Part shown: piece after piece, positions 9,150 through 17,109 of the stretch | Numbering within the stretch: the first letter of the stretch is position 1 | How the letters are laid out: each line of letters opens with the position of its first letter | Assembly: GCF_017068455.1 (NCBI RefSeq) | Contig: NZ_CP070608.1 | Location: 792,501 to 856,500 of the forward strand | Direction of reading: 5' to 3' | Origin: Fulvivirga lutea | GTDB lineage: Bacteria > Bacteroidota > Bacteroidia > Cytophagales > Cyclobacteriaceae | DNA: 64,000 bases | Notes under the pieces: generated by a model | The model's database searches: none | What the model saw: only the letters and a program-made list of their open reading frames with translations | Told to the model about the DNA's origin: nothing | Program-made: the position numbers and the translations under genes

Positions 9150-9521
9150 TTGAAAAGGCTCGCTAAGATATTGCTCTTCATACCTGTTATGCTTCTTATG
9201 CTGCATACGTTGGTTCAGCATAAGCATGTGGTAGTTAATGATGGTAGTCCTTACATTCAAAGCTGCCAGCATGAAGTAGATTTTTTTGGTTTAATAAGAC
9301 ATGCCTTTGAAATTGACGAACGTCAAAATCATTTAGAAGAATTTGAAGTAGCTCAGTTCGAAAATATACAATTTGAAAATGCGGCAGTAGTCATAGCATT
9401 ATTTTCCATTGTTAATGTTTCTTCAGATTATATCAAAGCATGGCCTGAATACAGCGTGTCTTTACCAACAGATTTTTACATTCCTAATTTAAGCTTCCGT
9501 GGTCCGCCCACGCAATCCTAA
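9150..9521 (+). CDS. Small secreted His-containing protein heading the metal-efflux operon (paralogue of 14906)
   Basis: A 123-residue exported protein of unknown function. The TTG at 9150 is the only start that gives a complete signal peptide (MKRLAKILLFIPVMLLMLHTLV). The frame is closed by a stop at 9129, and the internal ATG at codon 14 is replaced by Thr in the paralogue, so TTG is strongly preferred. After the signal come a VQHKHV motif, then DGSPYIQSC, RHAF with an acidic region E-D-E-R-x-N-H-L-E-E, and a C-terminal FRGPP tail. All of these recur in the protein at 14906. His, Cys and acidic residues suggest a periplasmic metal-binding or metal-sensing role, but this is inferred. It lies 42 bp before the RND gene. 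Confidence 0.75.
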   Translation: MKRLAKILLFIPVMLLMLHTLVQHKHVVVNDGSPYIQSCQHEVDFFGLIRHAFEIDERQNHLEEFEVAQFENIQFENAAVVIALFSIVNVSSDYIKAWPEYSVSLPTDFYIPNLSFRGPPTQS

Positions 9522-9563
9522 TCTCGCCATTAGTTGATTAATTAAAGCTTAAATCTTACTCAC

Positions 9564-12500
9564 ATGTTAAATAAAATCATTGGCCTTAGTCTGGCCAATA
9601 AATTAATCGTACTCCTATTTGTACTTTTTCTAATCGTATTTGGCAGTTTTTCATTGTCAAAAATACCAATAGGTGCTGTACCGGATGTAACCAACAACCA
9701 AGTGCAGGTAATCACAACATCCAGAGACCTCTCTACACAGGATGTAGAGCAGTTTATTACCAGTCAGATTGAAATGGAACTGGTGAATATTTCTGGAGTG
9801 AAAGAGCTCAGATCCGTTTCAAAATTTGGGTTGTCTGTCGTTACTGTGGTTTTTGAAGATGACATGGGCACCTACCTGCCCCGGCAATTAATTGCTGAAA
9901 AACTCAAATCGGCCTCAGAAAAAATTCCTGATGGATTTGGGGTTCCTCAAATGGGACCAATTACAACAGGGCTGGGAGAAATCTATCAGTATGTGTTGGA
10001 GGTCGATCCTGCCTATAAGGATAAATACTCCACGATGGATCTTCGGACATTGCAGGATTGGGTAATAAAACGCCAGCTTTCAGGTATTGAAGGTGTGGTT
10101 GAAATAAATACATGGGGTGGTTTTTTAAAGCAATATGAGGTGCAAATCGACCCATTAAGATTAAGAAGCTTGAACCTCGATCTTCATAGTGTTTATACTG
10201 CGCTCAACACCAACAATAATATTGCAGGAGGTGGATATATTGAAAAAGCAAGCCGGGTCTATTTCATTCGTGGTGAGGGACTAACGAAGAATATTGATGA
10301 CATCAAAAACATTGTAGTTACTCAGCGTGGGGGCATTCCAGTGTATATCAAAGATATTGCTGAGGTAGGTCTTGGACATGCTACTCGCTTTGGTGCTGTT
10401 ACAGGCAATGGAGAAGGAGAGAAAGTTTTGGGTCAGGTAATGATGCTGAAAGATGCCAATTCCAAAGCCGTGATTGAAGCTGTAAAAGAAAGAGTCGATC
10501 AAATTCAGCAAAACTTACCTCCGGGAGTTTCTATCAACCCATTTTTGGAGCGAAGTGGTCTTATCGCGAAAACCACCTTTACCATTTCTGAAAATTTAAT
10601 TCTAGGTTGTCTGATTGTTGTATTCGTAGTAGTGCTTTTATTAGGCAACCTTAGAACAGGTTTGGTCATCGCTTCTGTGATTCCCCTTTCGCTTCTTTTT
10701 GCGCTTTCCTGCATGTACATTTTTGGTGTCGATGCGAATCTTATGAGCCTTGGAGCTATCGATTTCGGTATCATCATCGATGGGGCAGTGATTATAGTAG
10801 AGTTTATCGCATTTCAGATAACCTCTCGAAGCATGGAGCTGCAGACCTTAACAAAAGCTAACAGAAAGGTAGAGATTGATAAAGTAGTTTTAAACGGAGC
10901 TTCAAGAATGATGCATTCTGCCGTATTCGGGCAATTGATCATATTGATAGTTTTTATTCCTATCCTATCACTTTCAAATGTAGAGGGCAAAATGTTTAAG
11001 CCCATGGCCCTCACCTTTTGTTTTGCACTGGTGGGTGCGATGATTTTGTGTTTCACCTATGTGCCGGTTGCCTCAGCCTTATTCTTGAAACCCTCTGGTA
11101 AGCAATTCAGATTTTCAATGCGTTTGATTGAAACACTTAAGAAAATTTACGAACCCTTATTAAGAAAAGCGCTGATGGCAAGAAAATTAGTTGTGGTTGT
11201 AGCCAGTTTAATTTTGGTCATGGCAGGGATTCTTTTTTCTCGGTTGGGAGGTGAATTTGTTCCGACATTGGATGAAGGTGACTTCGTGATACAACCTGTG
11301 CTTCCGTCAGGCACTTCTCTTAGCGAAACAATTAAAATAATCACGCACATTGAAAAGGTGGTGGGTCGGTTTGATGAAGTTGAACAAGTGGTCACACGTA
11401 TAGGTGCTGCCGAAGTTCCAACAGACCCAATGTCCATGGAAGAAACGGATGTTATTATAACTCTGAAACCTCCATCAGAGTGGAAAAATGCTACATCGAA
11501 GGATCAACTTGCAAATAGCATTAAAACGGCACTCTTAAGTGAAATTGAAGGGGTTGATTACGAGTTTACCCAACCCATTGAAATGCGATTTAATGAGCTG
11601 ATTACAGGAGTGAGAGCAGACCTTGCCATTAAAATATTTGGCGAAAATCTAGATACACTGGCTGCCAAAGGAGATGCCGTTAAATCTATCATTTCTGAAG
11701 TTGATGGCGCCTCCGATATCATCGTGGAAAAAATTGATGGCTTGCCTCAAATGTTGGTGAAATATAGGCGTTCACAAATTGCCCGATACGGCCTTAATAT
11801 CAGTGACGTAAATCAGGTGATAAGTGCAGGTTTTGCAGGTAAGGTCGCAGGTAGTATTTATGAAGGAGAAAAAAGGTTTGATTTGGTCGTCAGGTATGAT
11901 CAAGCACATCGCAAGGATATTGATAATCTAAAAAATTCCTTTGTTACCAGCCCCGATGGGCAACAGATACCATTGGATCAGCTTGCTGACATTAACTATA
12001 CAACCGGTCCCGCAAAAATCTCGCGTGACAATGCAAAAAGGAGGATAGTGGTGAGCGTAAATGTCAGAGGTAGGGATTTAGAGTCAGTGGTTGATGATGT
12101 TTCAAAAATTATTGATCAAAAATTGGCGCTACCTTCCGGGTATTATGTGGAATATGGTGGTCAGTTTGAAAATTTACAAAGCGCCCGAAAGCGATTGTAC
12201 ATTGCAGTTCCTGTGGCATTGTTCTTAATATTTATTCTGTTACACTTTGCCTTCAAATCGTTGAAAGATGCCTTTTTGATTTACACTGCCATCCCTTTAG
12301 CGGCCGTAGGCGGAGTATTGTTTTTGTGGATTAGAGATATTCCATTCAGTATTTCCGCTGGAGTTGGGTTCATAGCTTTATTCGGCATTGCAGTACTCAA
12401 TGGTATTGTGCTTATCGAGCATTACAAGGAATTGCAACAATCCGGTAAATACCAATCTGTTGACGAGTTGATTATTCACGGAACATTATCCAGACTTCGA

Positions 12501-13895
12501 CCGGTATTATTAACAGCAAGTGCAGCAGCTCTGGGATTCTTACCTATGGCCATATCTACATCGGTAGGAGCAGAAGTTCAAAGGCCACTTGCTACAGTAG
12601 TAATTGGCGGACTTATCACGGCCACCCTTCTTACATTATTTGTTTTACCGGCCGTTTACAGAATGTTTTTTGAATTGAAGTCAATCAAAGCTCCTAAGCC
12701 CATTGTTGTGTTCGTTTTAATCAGCTTGATGCTGTCAGTTACTGCCAATTCTCATGCACAAGAAAAGGTTTATTCACTAGAAGAAACTATTCAGTTGGCC
12801 AGAGAACACAATGCCAATGCTCAGCGGGCCTCACTGCAAGTAGAAGAGCAAAAAGCAATGGAAAAGACGGCTTTCGAAATCAACAAAACGGGGGTTTACT
12901 ATAGTTATGATGAAAACAACATTGCACCAAATGGTGATCCACTACGTGTTTGGGGTGTGCAGCAGTCTTTCGAATTCCCAACGGTTTTCTCTAACAAGCT
13001 CAAACTCAATAAAGCATATACAGATTTAGAAGAGCAGCAATATAATCTTGAGCTATACAAGCTGGAAGAGCAAGTTTCAAGGTCATACATGCAAGTGGTT
13101 TATCTGGCAAGCTTACTTAACGAATATAAAAAGTTGGACACTATATATGTTGAGTTTGGTAAAGCAGCTGAAAGAAAATATGAGCTAGGTGAATCTAACG
13201 CTTTGGAAAGTCTGACAGCCCAGAGTAAACAATATCAGGTGAGTTTAAAGATGAATGAAATAAGGCAACAATTGAAAGGTGCTTATGAGTTACTCTATGC
13301 ACAGGTGCAAGTGGATGAAGCCTTTTCTGTTGCTGATGAGTCACTTAAAAAACTGCCATTAATTATCATCGATTCTTTAAATAACCCACAAGTAATGGTT
13401 TATAATCAAAGGGAAAAGTTGATTGGTCAGGAAACGAAATGGCAGCAATCCAAATTTCTTCCGGATGTGAATCTTGAATACTTCAGAGGAACCAACAGTG
13501 CTCCAATGGCTGAAGTATACACGGGTTTTAGTGTGGGCATAGGAATTCCTCTCTTCTATGGTGCTCAAAAGGCCAGATTATCACAATCAAAAATTAGATC
13601 TGAGATTGTAAACAAAGAGAAAGAAGACCTTAGCATACAATTGAATGCGAAAAAAAGAAGCCTACTAGCTGAATTAGAAAGCGACAAAAAATCAATTGAA
13701 TATTATGAAAATACAGGAAGTCAATTGGCTGAAACACTCCTAAAAACAGCAGATCTATCTTACCAAAAAGGCGAGATTGACTACTTGCAATACATTCAAA
13801 TTTTAGAGCGAGTCATAGAAATCAGGACAGGAAAGATTGATGCTCTGATGGAGTATAACATGACAGTATTATCACTTAACTACTTAATGAACTAA
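9564..13895 (+). CDS. CzcA/CusA-family metal RND pump fused to a TolC/CzcC-like outer-membrane factor
   Basis: A 1443-residue two-part protein. Residues 1 to about 1045 are an HME-type RND permease that exports metal ions from periplasm or cytoplasm using protons; the TM4 signature AIDFGIIIDGAVIIVEF carries the D-D-E set of CzcA. The periplasmic phrases TDPM and IEMRFNELITGVRAD match CzcA/CnrA, and a Gln stands where CusA has the first Met of its copper triad, so divalent metals (Zn/Co/Ni/Cd) look more likely than Cu/Ag. Residues about 1047-1066 form a signal-peptide-like hydrophobic stretch ending SHAQE. Residues about 1065-1443 are an outer-membrane factor (SLEETIQLAREHN, long coiled coils, DVNLEYFRG, GIPLFYGAQ). 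Such fusions are known in Bacteroidota. The adaptor gene starts 4 bp downstream. Confidence 0.93.
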   Translation: MLNKIIGLSLANKLIVLLFVLFLIVFGSFSLSKIPIGAVPDVTNNQVQVITTSRDLSTQDVEQFITSQIEMELVNISGVKELRSVSKFGLSVVTVVFEDDMGTYLPRQLIAEKLKSASEKIPDGFGVPQMGPITTGLGEIYQYVLEVDPAYKDKYSTMDLRTLQDWVIKRQLSGIEGVVEINTWGGFLKQYEVQIDPLRLRSLNLDLHSVYTALNTNNNIAGGGYIEKASRVYFIRGEGLTKNIDDIKNIVVTQRGGIPVYIKDIAEVGLGHATRFGAVTGNGEGEKVLGQVMMLKDANSKAVIEAVKERVDQIQQNLPPGVSINPFLERSGLIAKTTFTISENLILGCLIVVFVVVLLLGNLRTGLVIASVIPLSLLFALSCMYIFGVDANLMSLGAIDFGIIIDGAVIIVEFIAFQITSRSMELQTLTKANRKVEIDKVVLNGASRMMHSAVFGQLIILIVFIPILSLSNVEGKMFKPMALTFCFALVGAMILCFTYVPVASALFLKPSGKQFRFSMRLIETLKKIYEPLLRKALMARKLVVVVASLILVMAGILFSRLGGEFVPTLDEGDFVIQPVLPSGTSLSETIKIITHIEKVVGRFDEVEQVVTRIGAAEVPTDPMSMEETDVIITLKPPSEWKNATSKDQLANSIKTALLSEIEGVDYEFTQPIEMRFNELITGVRADLAIKIFGENLDTLAAKGDAVKSIISEVDGASDIIVEKIDGLPQMLVKYRRSQIARYGLNISDVNQVISAGFAGKVAGSIYEGEKRFDLVVRYDQAHRKDIDNLKNSFVTSPDGQQIPLDQLADINYTTGPAKISRDNAKRRIVVSVNVRGRDLESVVDDVSKIIDQKLALPSGYYVEYGGQFENLQSARKRLYIAVPVALFLIFILLHFAFKSLKDAFLIYTAIPLAAVGGVLFLWIRDIPFSISAGVGFIALFGIAVLNGIVLIEHYKELQQSGKYQSVDELIIHGTLSRLRPVLLTASAAALGFLPMAISTSVGAEVQRPLATVVIGGLITATLLTLFVLPAVYRMFFELKSIKAPKPIVVFVLISLMLSVTANSHAQEKVYSLEETIQLAREHNANAQRASLQVEEQKAMEKTAFEINKTGVYYSYDENNIAPNGDPLRVWGVQQSFEFPTVFSNKLKLNKAYTDLEEQQYNLELYKLEEQVSRSYMQVVYLASLLNEYKKLDTIYVEFGKAAERKYELGESNALESLTAQSKQYQVSLKMNEIRQQLKGAYELLYAQVQVDEAFSVADESLKKLPLIIIDSLNNPQVMVYNQREKLIGQETKWQQSKFLPDVNLEYFRGTNSAPMAEVYTGFSVGIGIPLFYGAQKARLSQSKIRSEIVNKEKEDLSIQLNAKKRSLLAELESDKKSIEYYENTGSQLAETLLKTADLSYQKGEIDYLQYIQILERVIEIRTGKIDALMEYNMTVLSLNYLMN

Positions 13896-13899
13896 AGAA

Positions 13900-14799
13900 A
13901 TGAAATCACTTAATATAATTATCATAAGCAGTCTGGCAGTCTATTTTATCAGTTGTGCCGACAAACAAACTCAACCGGATCAGATGGATCAAGTCGATTC
14001 ATCAATAGCGAAGGTCTCAGAGGGATCAAAGGCAAATATAGAGCCTTTAGAAAATGTTGAAGAGAAAAGGATTCAGGTGAGAGGTTTTATTGAAGTGCCC
14101 CCTGAGAACAGAGCGATCATTAGTGCTTATTATGGAGGTTATGTCAAATCGCTGTCACTACTAAATGGGCAACATGTAAAAAAAGGCGATTATTTGTTTT
14201 CACTTACTAATCCTGAGTATCTCAAAATGCAACAAGAGTATTTGGCTGCAAAAGAGAATTTTGAATTTCTGCAGAGTGATTATAACAGGCAAAAAGAGTT
14301 GGCTAATGAAAACATAGCATCAGGCAAGAGCTTCAGCAAAGTTGAGGCCGATTTTCGATCAGCAAAGTCAAAATATCAAGCAGTAAGGGAGCAAATGAAG
14401 CTTCTGAACGTCAATATCAACAAGTTGGAAGAAGGGGATTTTTTTCCAACAGTTAATATTTACTCGCCCATTAGCGGTATGATTTCGAAGATCAATATTA
14501 ATTCCGGACAGTATTTAGACGAAAAAGTTCCTGCTGTAGAAATTGTAAATACCGGTCATTTACACCTGGAATTGGAAGTATATGAGCGAGACATCGCTAA
14601 ACTAAAAAAAGGACAGTCAATTAACTTTGCAGTTCCTGAGTATTCTTCTGCCTCATTACAGGCTTCAGTTTATTTGATCAACAGCATTATCGACTCTGAA
14701 AGGCGTACAGCCAGCATACACGCTCATATTGAATCTTCAATTGATTCGCTTCAGCTTATGCCCGGCATGTTTGTGGAGGCCGAGATTATTTTAGATTAA
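13900..14799 (+). CDS. CusB/CzcB-like periplasmic adaptor lipoprotein
   Basis: Membrane fusion protein partner of the preceding RND-TolC fusion. The 299-residue protein has a lipoprotein signal (SLAVYFISCADKQ), an N-terminal barrel-sandwich half (GYVKSLSLLNGQHVKKGDYLF), a helical hairpin with QEYLAAKENFEFLQSDYNRQ (about 105-175), the second half (IYSPISGMISKININSGQYL) and a beta-barrel domain ending PGMFVEAEIILD. It lacks the extra C-terminal metal-chaperone domain and the Met-rich N-terminal site of CusB, again fitting a non-copper HME system. Its ATG lies 4 bp after the RND stop, indicating tight co-translation. A new promoter element begins about 58 bp after its stop. Confidence 0.92.
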   Translation: MKSLNIIIISSLAVYFISCADKQTQPDQMDQVDSSIAKVSEGSKANIEPLENVEEKRIQVRGFIEVPPENRAIISAYYGGYVKSLSLLNGQHVKKGDYLFSLTNPEYLKMQQEYLAAKENFEFLQSDYNRQKELANENIASGKSFSKVEADFRSAKSKYQAVREQMKLLNVNINKLEEGDFFPTVNIYSPISGMISKININSGQYLDEKVPAVEIVNTGHLHLELEVYERDIAKLKKGQSINFAVPEYSSASLQASVYLINSIIDSERRTASIHAHIESSIDSLQLMPGMFVEAEIILD

Positions 14800-14856
14800 T
14801 TGATACTTAAACGAATAATAAACAGGAACTAATTCTGTTAATAATTTGTCTAAACT

Positions 14857-14905
14857 CTGATCAAAGTCAGTTTTTAATAAATGATTACTTGGTACATTTA
14901 ACTCG
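14857..14905 (+). promoter_or_regulatory. Promoter element copy 2: FNR/CRP-like dyad plus -7 box before the redox operon
   Basis: CTGATCAAAGTCAG (14857-14870) and TACATTTA (14893-14900) sit at the same spacing from a TTG start (14906) as in copy 1. Forty-eight of 49 bases are identical to 9101-9149, and identity continues 27 bases into the gene with one mismatch. The element restarts transcription downstream of the adaptor gene and should place the redox operon under the same control as the efflux operon. Confidence 0.6.
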
Positions 14906-15283
14906 TTGAAAAGGCTCGCTAAAATATTGCTCACGATTCCTGTAACACTGTTGTTGCTGCACTCACTGGTTCAGCACCAACATGTGAACATGAATGACGG
15001 CAGCTTGTACATTCAAAGCTGTAGCCAACCGGAGTCAGGCATATTGGCCTTTCTTAGGCATGCCTTCGAATCGGACGAGCGAGAAAATCATTTGGAGGAT
15101 CTGGAAATCGAAGACACCAGTTTTCCAAAACTACTCCTCGCAACAATTACAGCTGACGATTACTCCTTATCCCAAGTTGACATCTCTCAACCTGAAAAAA
15201 TGTGGATTCCTGATTTTTTCAGTCCCACGTTTAACAATCAAATTTCACTACTAACCTTTCGCGGTCCGCCTGCCTTCGTATAA
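14906..15283 (+). CDS. Small secreted His-containing protein heading the redox operon (paralogue of 9150)
   Basis: A 125-residue paralogue of the protein at 9150, with TTG start and signal peptide MKRLAKILLTIPVTLLLLHSL. Shared features are VQHQHVNMNDGS-YIQSC, a RHAFESDERENHLEDLE acidic block and the C-terminal LTFRGPPAFV. The centre of the protein is diverged in sequence and length. No ATG occurs near the start, supporting TTG. Function is unknown; the conserved HxH, single Cys and acidic block suggest periplasmic metal binding (inference). It stands 121 bp before the thioredoxin gene; two stem-loops fill that gap. Confidence 0.75.
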   Translation: MKRLAKILLTIPVTLLLLHSLVQHQHVNMNDGSLYIQSCSQPESGILAFLRHAFESDERENHLEDLEIEDTSFPKLLLATITADDYSLSQVDISQPEKMWIPDFFSPTFNNQISLLTFRGPPAFV

Positions 15284-15304
15284 TCTCACAAATCTTTCAA
15301 TGAA

Positions 15305-15351
15305 AAGGAATTCAGTTCCTTGTAAGTCTATGATTTTACTTATCAGACTTA
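15305..15351 (+). other. Two tandem stem-loops in the spacer between the small protein and thioredoxin genes
   Basis: AAGGAA-TTCAG-TTCCTT (15305-15321) is immediately followed by TAAGTCT...AGACTTA (15323-15351), the second with an extra internal GAT/ATC pairing. Neither is followed by a T tract, so simple intrinsic termination is unlikely. They could stabilise the upstream mRNA, set relative expression of the small protein and the redox genes, or attenuate. Confidence 0.4.
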
Positions 15352-15404
15352 AATTGAAAGACAATATTTACAATAAATCGGTATTCGAAGGTTAATTTAA
15401 TATC

Positions 15405-15848
15405 ATGAAAAAATTTATTTCAATGGCTTTGCTAATGGCTGTAGCAATATCTGCTTCGGCACAAGACAGCCAACTTTGGCTAAACAATGTTGAGGATGCT
15501 AAAACTCTAGCCAAAGAAAAAGGGAAACCCATACTCATGAGTTTTGCCGGCTCCGATTGGTGCCGACCGTGTATCATGCTTACCAAAGAGGTATTTGAAG
15601 ATGAAAAATTCAAAGCATATGCTCAGGAAAACCTTGTTTTGTTGTTGCTCGATTTTCCAAGATTGAAAAAGAATAAATTGAGTGATGAACAAACCCAGCA
15701 CAATGAAAAGTTAGCTGCTCAGTATAACACCACTGGAGAATTTCCGTTGGTCGTTTTAATAAATGGTGATGGAAAAGTGATAGCTAAAACAGGTTATCAG
15801 AAAGGTGGAGCGGACAATTTCATTCAGTATTTAGAGTCAGTATTATAA
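15405..15848 (+). CDS. Periplasmic thioredoxin-family protein with CRPC active site
   Basis: Exported thiol-disulfide protein of 147 residues. A signal peptide ends at about ASAQD (residues 1-20). The redox site is SDWCRPC with Cys53 and Cys56, and the cis-Pro is in TGEFPLVV (Pro114), as in the DsbD-gamma/thioredoxin_7 type. FVSFAGSDWC-like wording is typical of DUF953/thioredoxin_7 proteins. It lies 3 bp before apbE, and the same operon ends with dsbD, which should keep this protein reduced in the periplasm (inference from DsbD biology). Confidence 0.9.
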   Translation: MKKFISMALLMAVAISASAQDSQLWLNNVEDAKTLAKEKGKPILMSFAGSDWCRPCIMLTKEVFEDEKFKAYAQENLVLLLLDFPRLKKNKLSDEQTQHNEKLAAQYNTTGEFPLVVLINGDGKVIAKTGYQKGGADNFIQYLESVL

Positions 15849-15851
15849 TCC

Positions 15852-16901
15852 ATGAAACTTATGCGCAACTGTTTGTTCGCTATTGTACTCCTTATAAATA
15901 TTCAGAGTTTTTCAGCGCCTAAGCCTGTTAAAAAAGTTCTGCTATTAATGGGCTCTCGGTTTGAAATTACAGCTATTCATAATGATGAAACCCTAGCAAC
16001 TCAAGCCGTAGAAGCATGCATTAGCGAGGTGACAAGAATTGAAAAGTTGATAAGTTCCTGGGACCCGAACTCTCAAACCAGTGAAGTAATTCGCAATGCA
16101 GGCATTCAGCCCGTAAAGGTTGATAGAGAGCTGTTCGATTTGATTAGCAGAGCAAAGAAAATTTCTAAGCTTACCAATGGCGCCTTTGACATATCTTATG
16201 CCTCGATGGATAAAATATGGAAGTTCGATGGTTCGGTAACACAGCTACCCACCGAGGAGCAAGTACAAGCCTCAGTTTCAAAAATCAATTACAATAATAT
16301 CATACTCGACAAGGAAAACTCGACTGTTTTTCTGAAAGAAGAAGGAATGAAAATTGGTTTTGGAGCCATAGGTAAAGGATATGCTGCTAATCGCGGTAAG
16401 CAAATAATGCAAACCATGGGAATTGAAAACGGCATCGTAAATGCAAGTGGTGATTTAATTACCTGGGGTAAAGAAGCAAACGGTAAGGAGTGGAGCATTG
16501 GCATTGGCGACCCTAAGAATAAAGGTCAGGTATTGGCATGGGTTACGGTTGGAGAACTAGCTGTAGTTACCTCTGGTAATTACGAAAAAGTGATCAAAAT
16601 CAATGGTGAGAATTATTCACATATTATAGATCCAACAACCGGCTGGCCGGTAAAAGGTTTAAAAAGTGTAACCATCTTTTGTCCTGATGCAGAATTAGCG
16701 GATGCACTGGCTACAAGCGTATTTATTCTGGGTAAAGAAAAAGGGCTCAGTCTGGTGAATCAGCTGAAAGGCGTTGAGGCATTTTTAGTAGATGATAAAG
16801 ACGAAATTCATACAAGTAGTGCATTAAAACTGAACTATTACGAAGAAGAATCAATTAATCAAACAGCTCATAATTTAACAATAGGGCATGAAAAGAAATA
16901 G
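15852..16901 (+). CDS. apbE: FAD:protein FMN transferase (ApbE family)
   Basis: Transfers FMN from FAD onto a Thr/Ser of exported proteins, or hydrolyses FAD, in the periplasm; needs Mg2+. The 349-residue protein has an N-terminal signal peptide (MRNCLFAIVLLINIQSFSA) and ApbE hallmarks: FDISYASMDKIW, FGAIGKGYAANR, NASGDLITWG, HIIDPTTGWPV and the metal-site region DALATSVFILG. Length fits the family. It overlaps the next gene by 14 bp, suggesting translational coupling. No classic DgxsGAT flavinylation target (NqrC/RnfG type) is seen in the window, so its substrate is open; the small DUF4266 lipoprotein next to it carries a related-looking EGASGAN stretch. Confidence 0.93.
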   Translation: MKLMRNCLFAIVLLINIQSFSAPKPVKKVLLLMGSRFEITAIHNDETLATQAVEACISEVTRIEKLISSWDPNSQTSEVIRNAGIQPVKVDRELFDLISRAKKISKLTNGAFDISYASMDKIWKFDGSVTQLPTEEQVQASVSKINYNNIILDKENSTVFLKEEGMKIGFGAIGKGYAANRGKQIMQTMGIENGIVNASGDLITWGKEANGKEWSIGIGDPKNKGQVLAWVTVGELAVVTSGNYEKVIKINGENYSHIIDPTTGWPVKGLKSVTIFCPDAELADALATSVFILGKEKGLSLVNQLKGVEAFLVDDKDEIHTSSALKLNYYEEESINQTAHNLTIGHEKK

Positions 16902-17109
16902 TCTAATTATAGGTATAGTAATCCTAGCCGGAATGGCTTTTCAAAGCTGTGTATCGGTAGAGGCTTACCAAAAAATATATCTCAATGATGAGAATATGGA
17001 GCTAAACGCCAGAAAAGTGGCGGTATACGAAACAAATTTTCAGGCATACCGAGAAGGTGCATCTGGTGCCAATGGAGGTAAAACAGGAGGCGGATGCGGA
17101 TGCAACTGA
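16888..17109 (+). CDS. DUF4266 small lipoprotein with Gly-rich CGCN tail
   Basis: A 73-residue lipoprotein: signal peptide with lipobox FQSC (Cys about residue 21), a short helical middle (EAYQKIYLNDENMELNARK) and a C-terminus REGASGANGG...GGGCGCN. The terminal GGGCGCN and the EGASG motif are hallmarks I recall for DUF4266, a family typically encoded beside DUF3570, ApbE and thioredoxin genes. Two Cys in a C-x-C at the extreme C-terminus suggest a metal or redox site (inference). It overlaps apbE by 14 bp and the DUF3570 gene by 16 bp, so all three are translationally linked. Confidence 0.85.
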   Translation: MKRNSLIIGIVILAGMAFQSCVSVEAYQKIYLNDENMELNARKVAVYETNFQAYREGASGANGGKTGGGCGCN

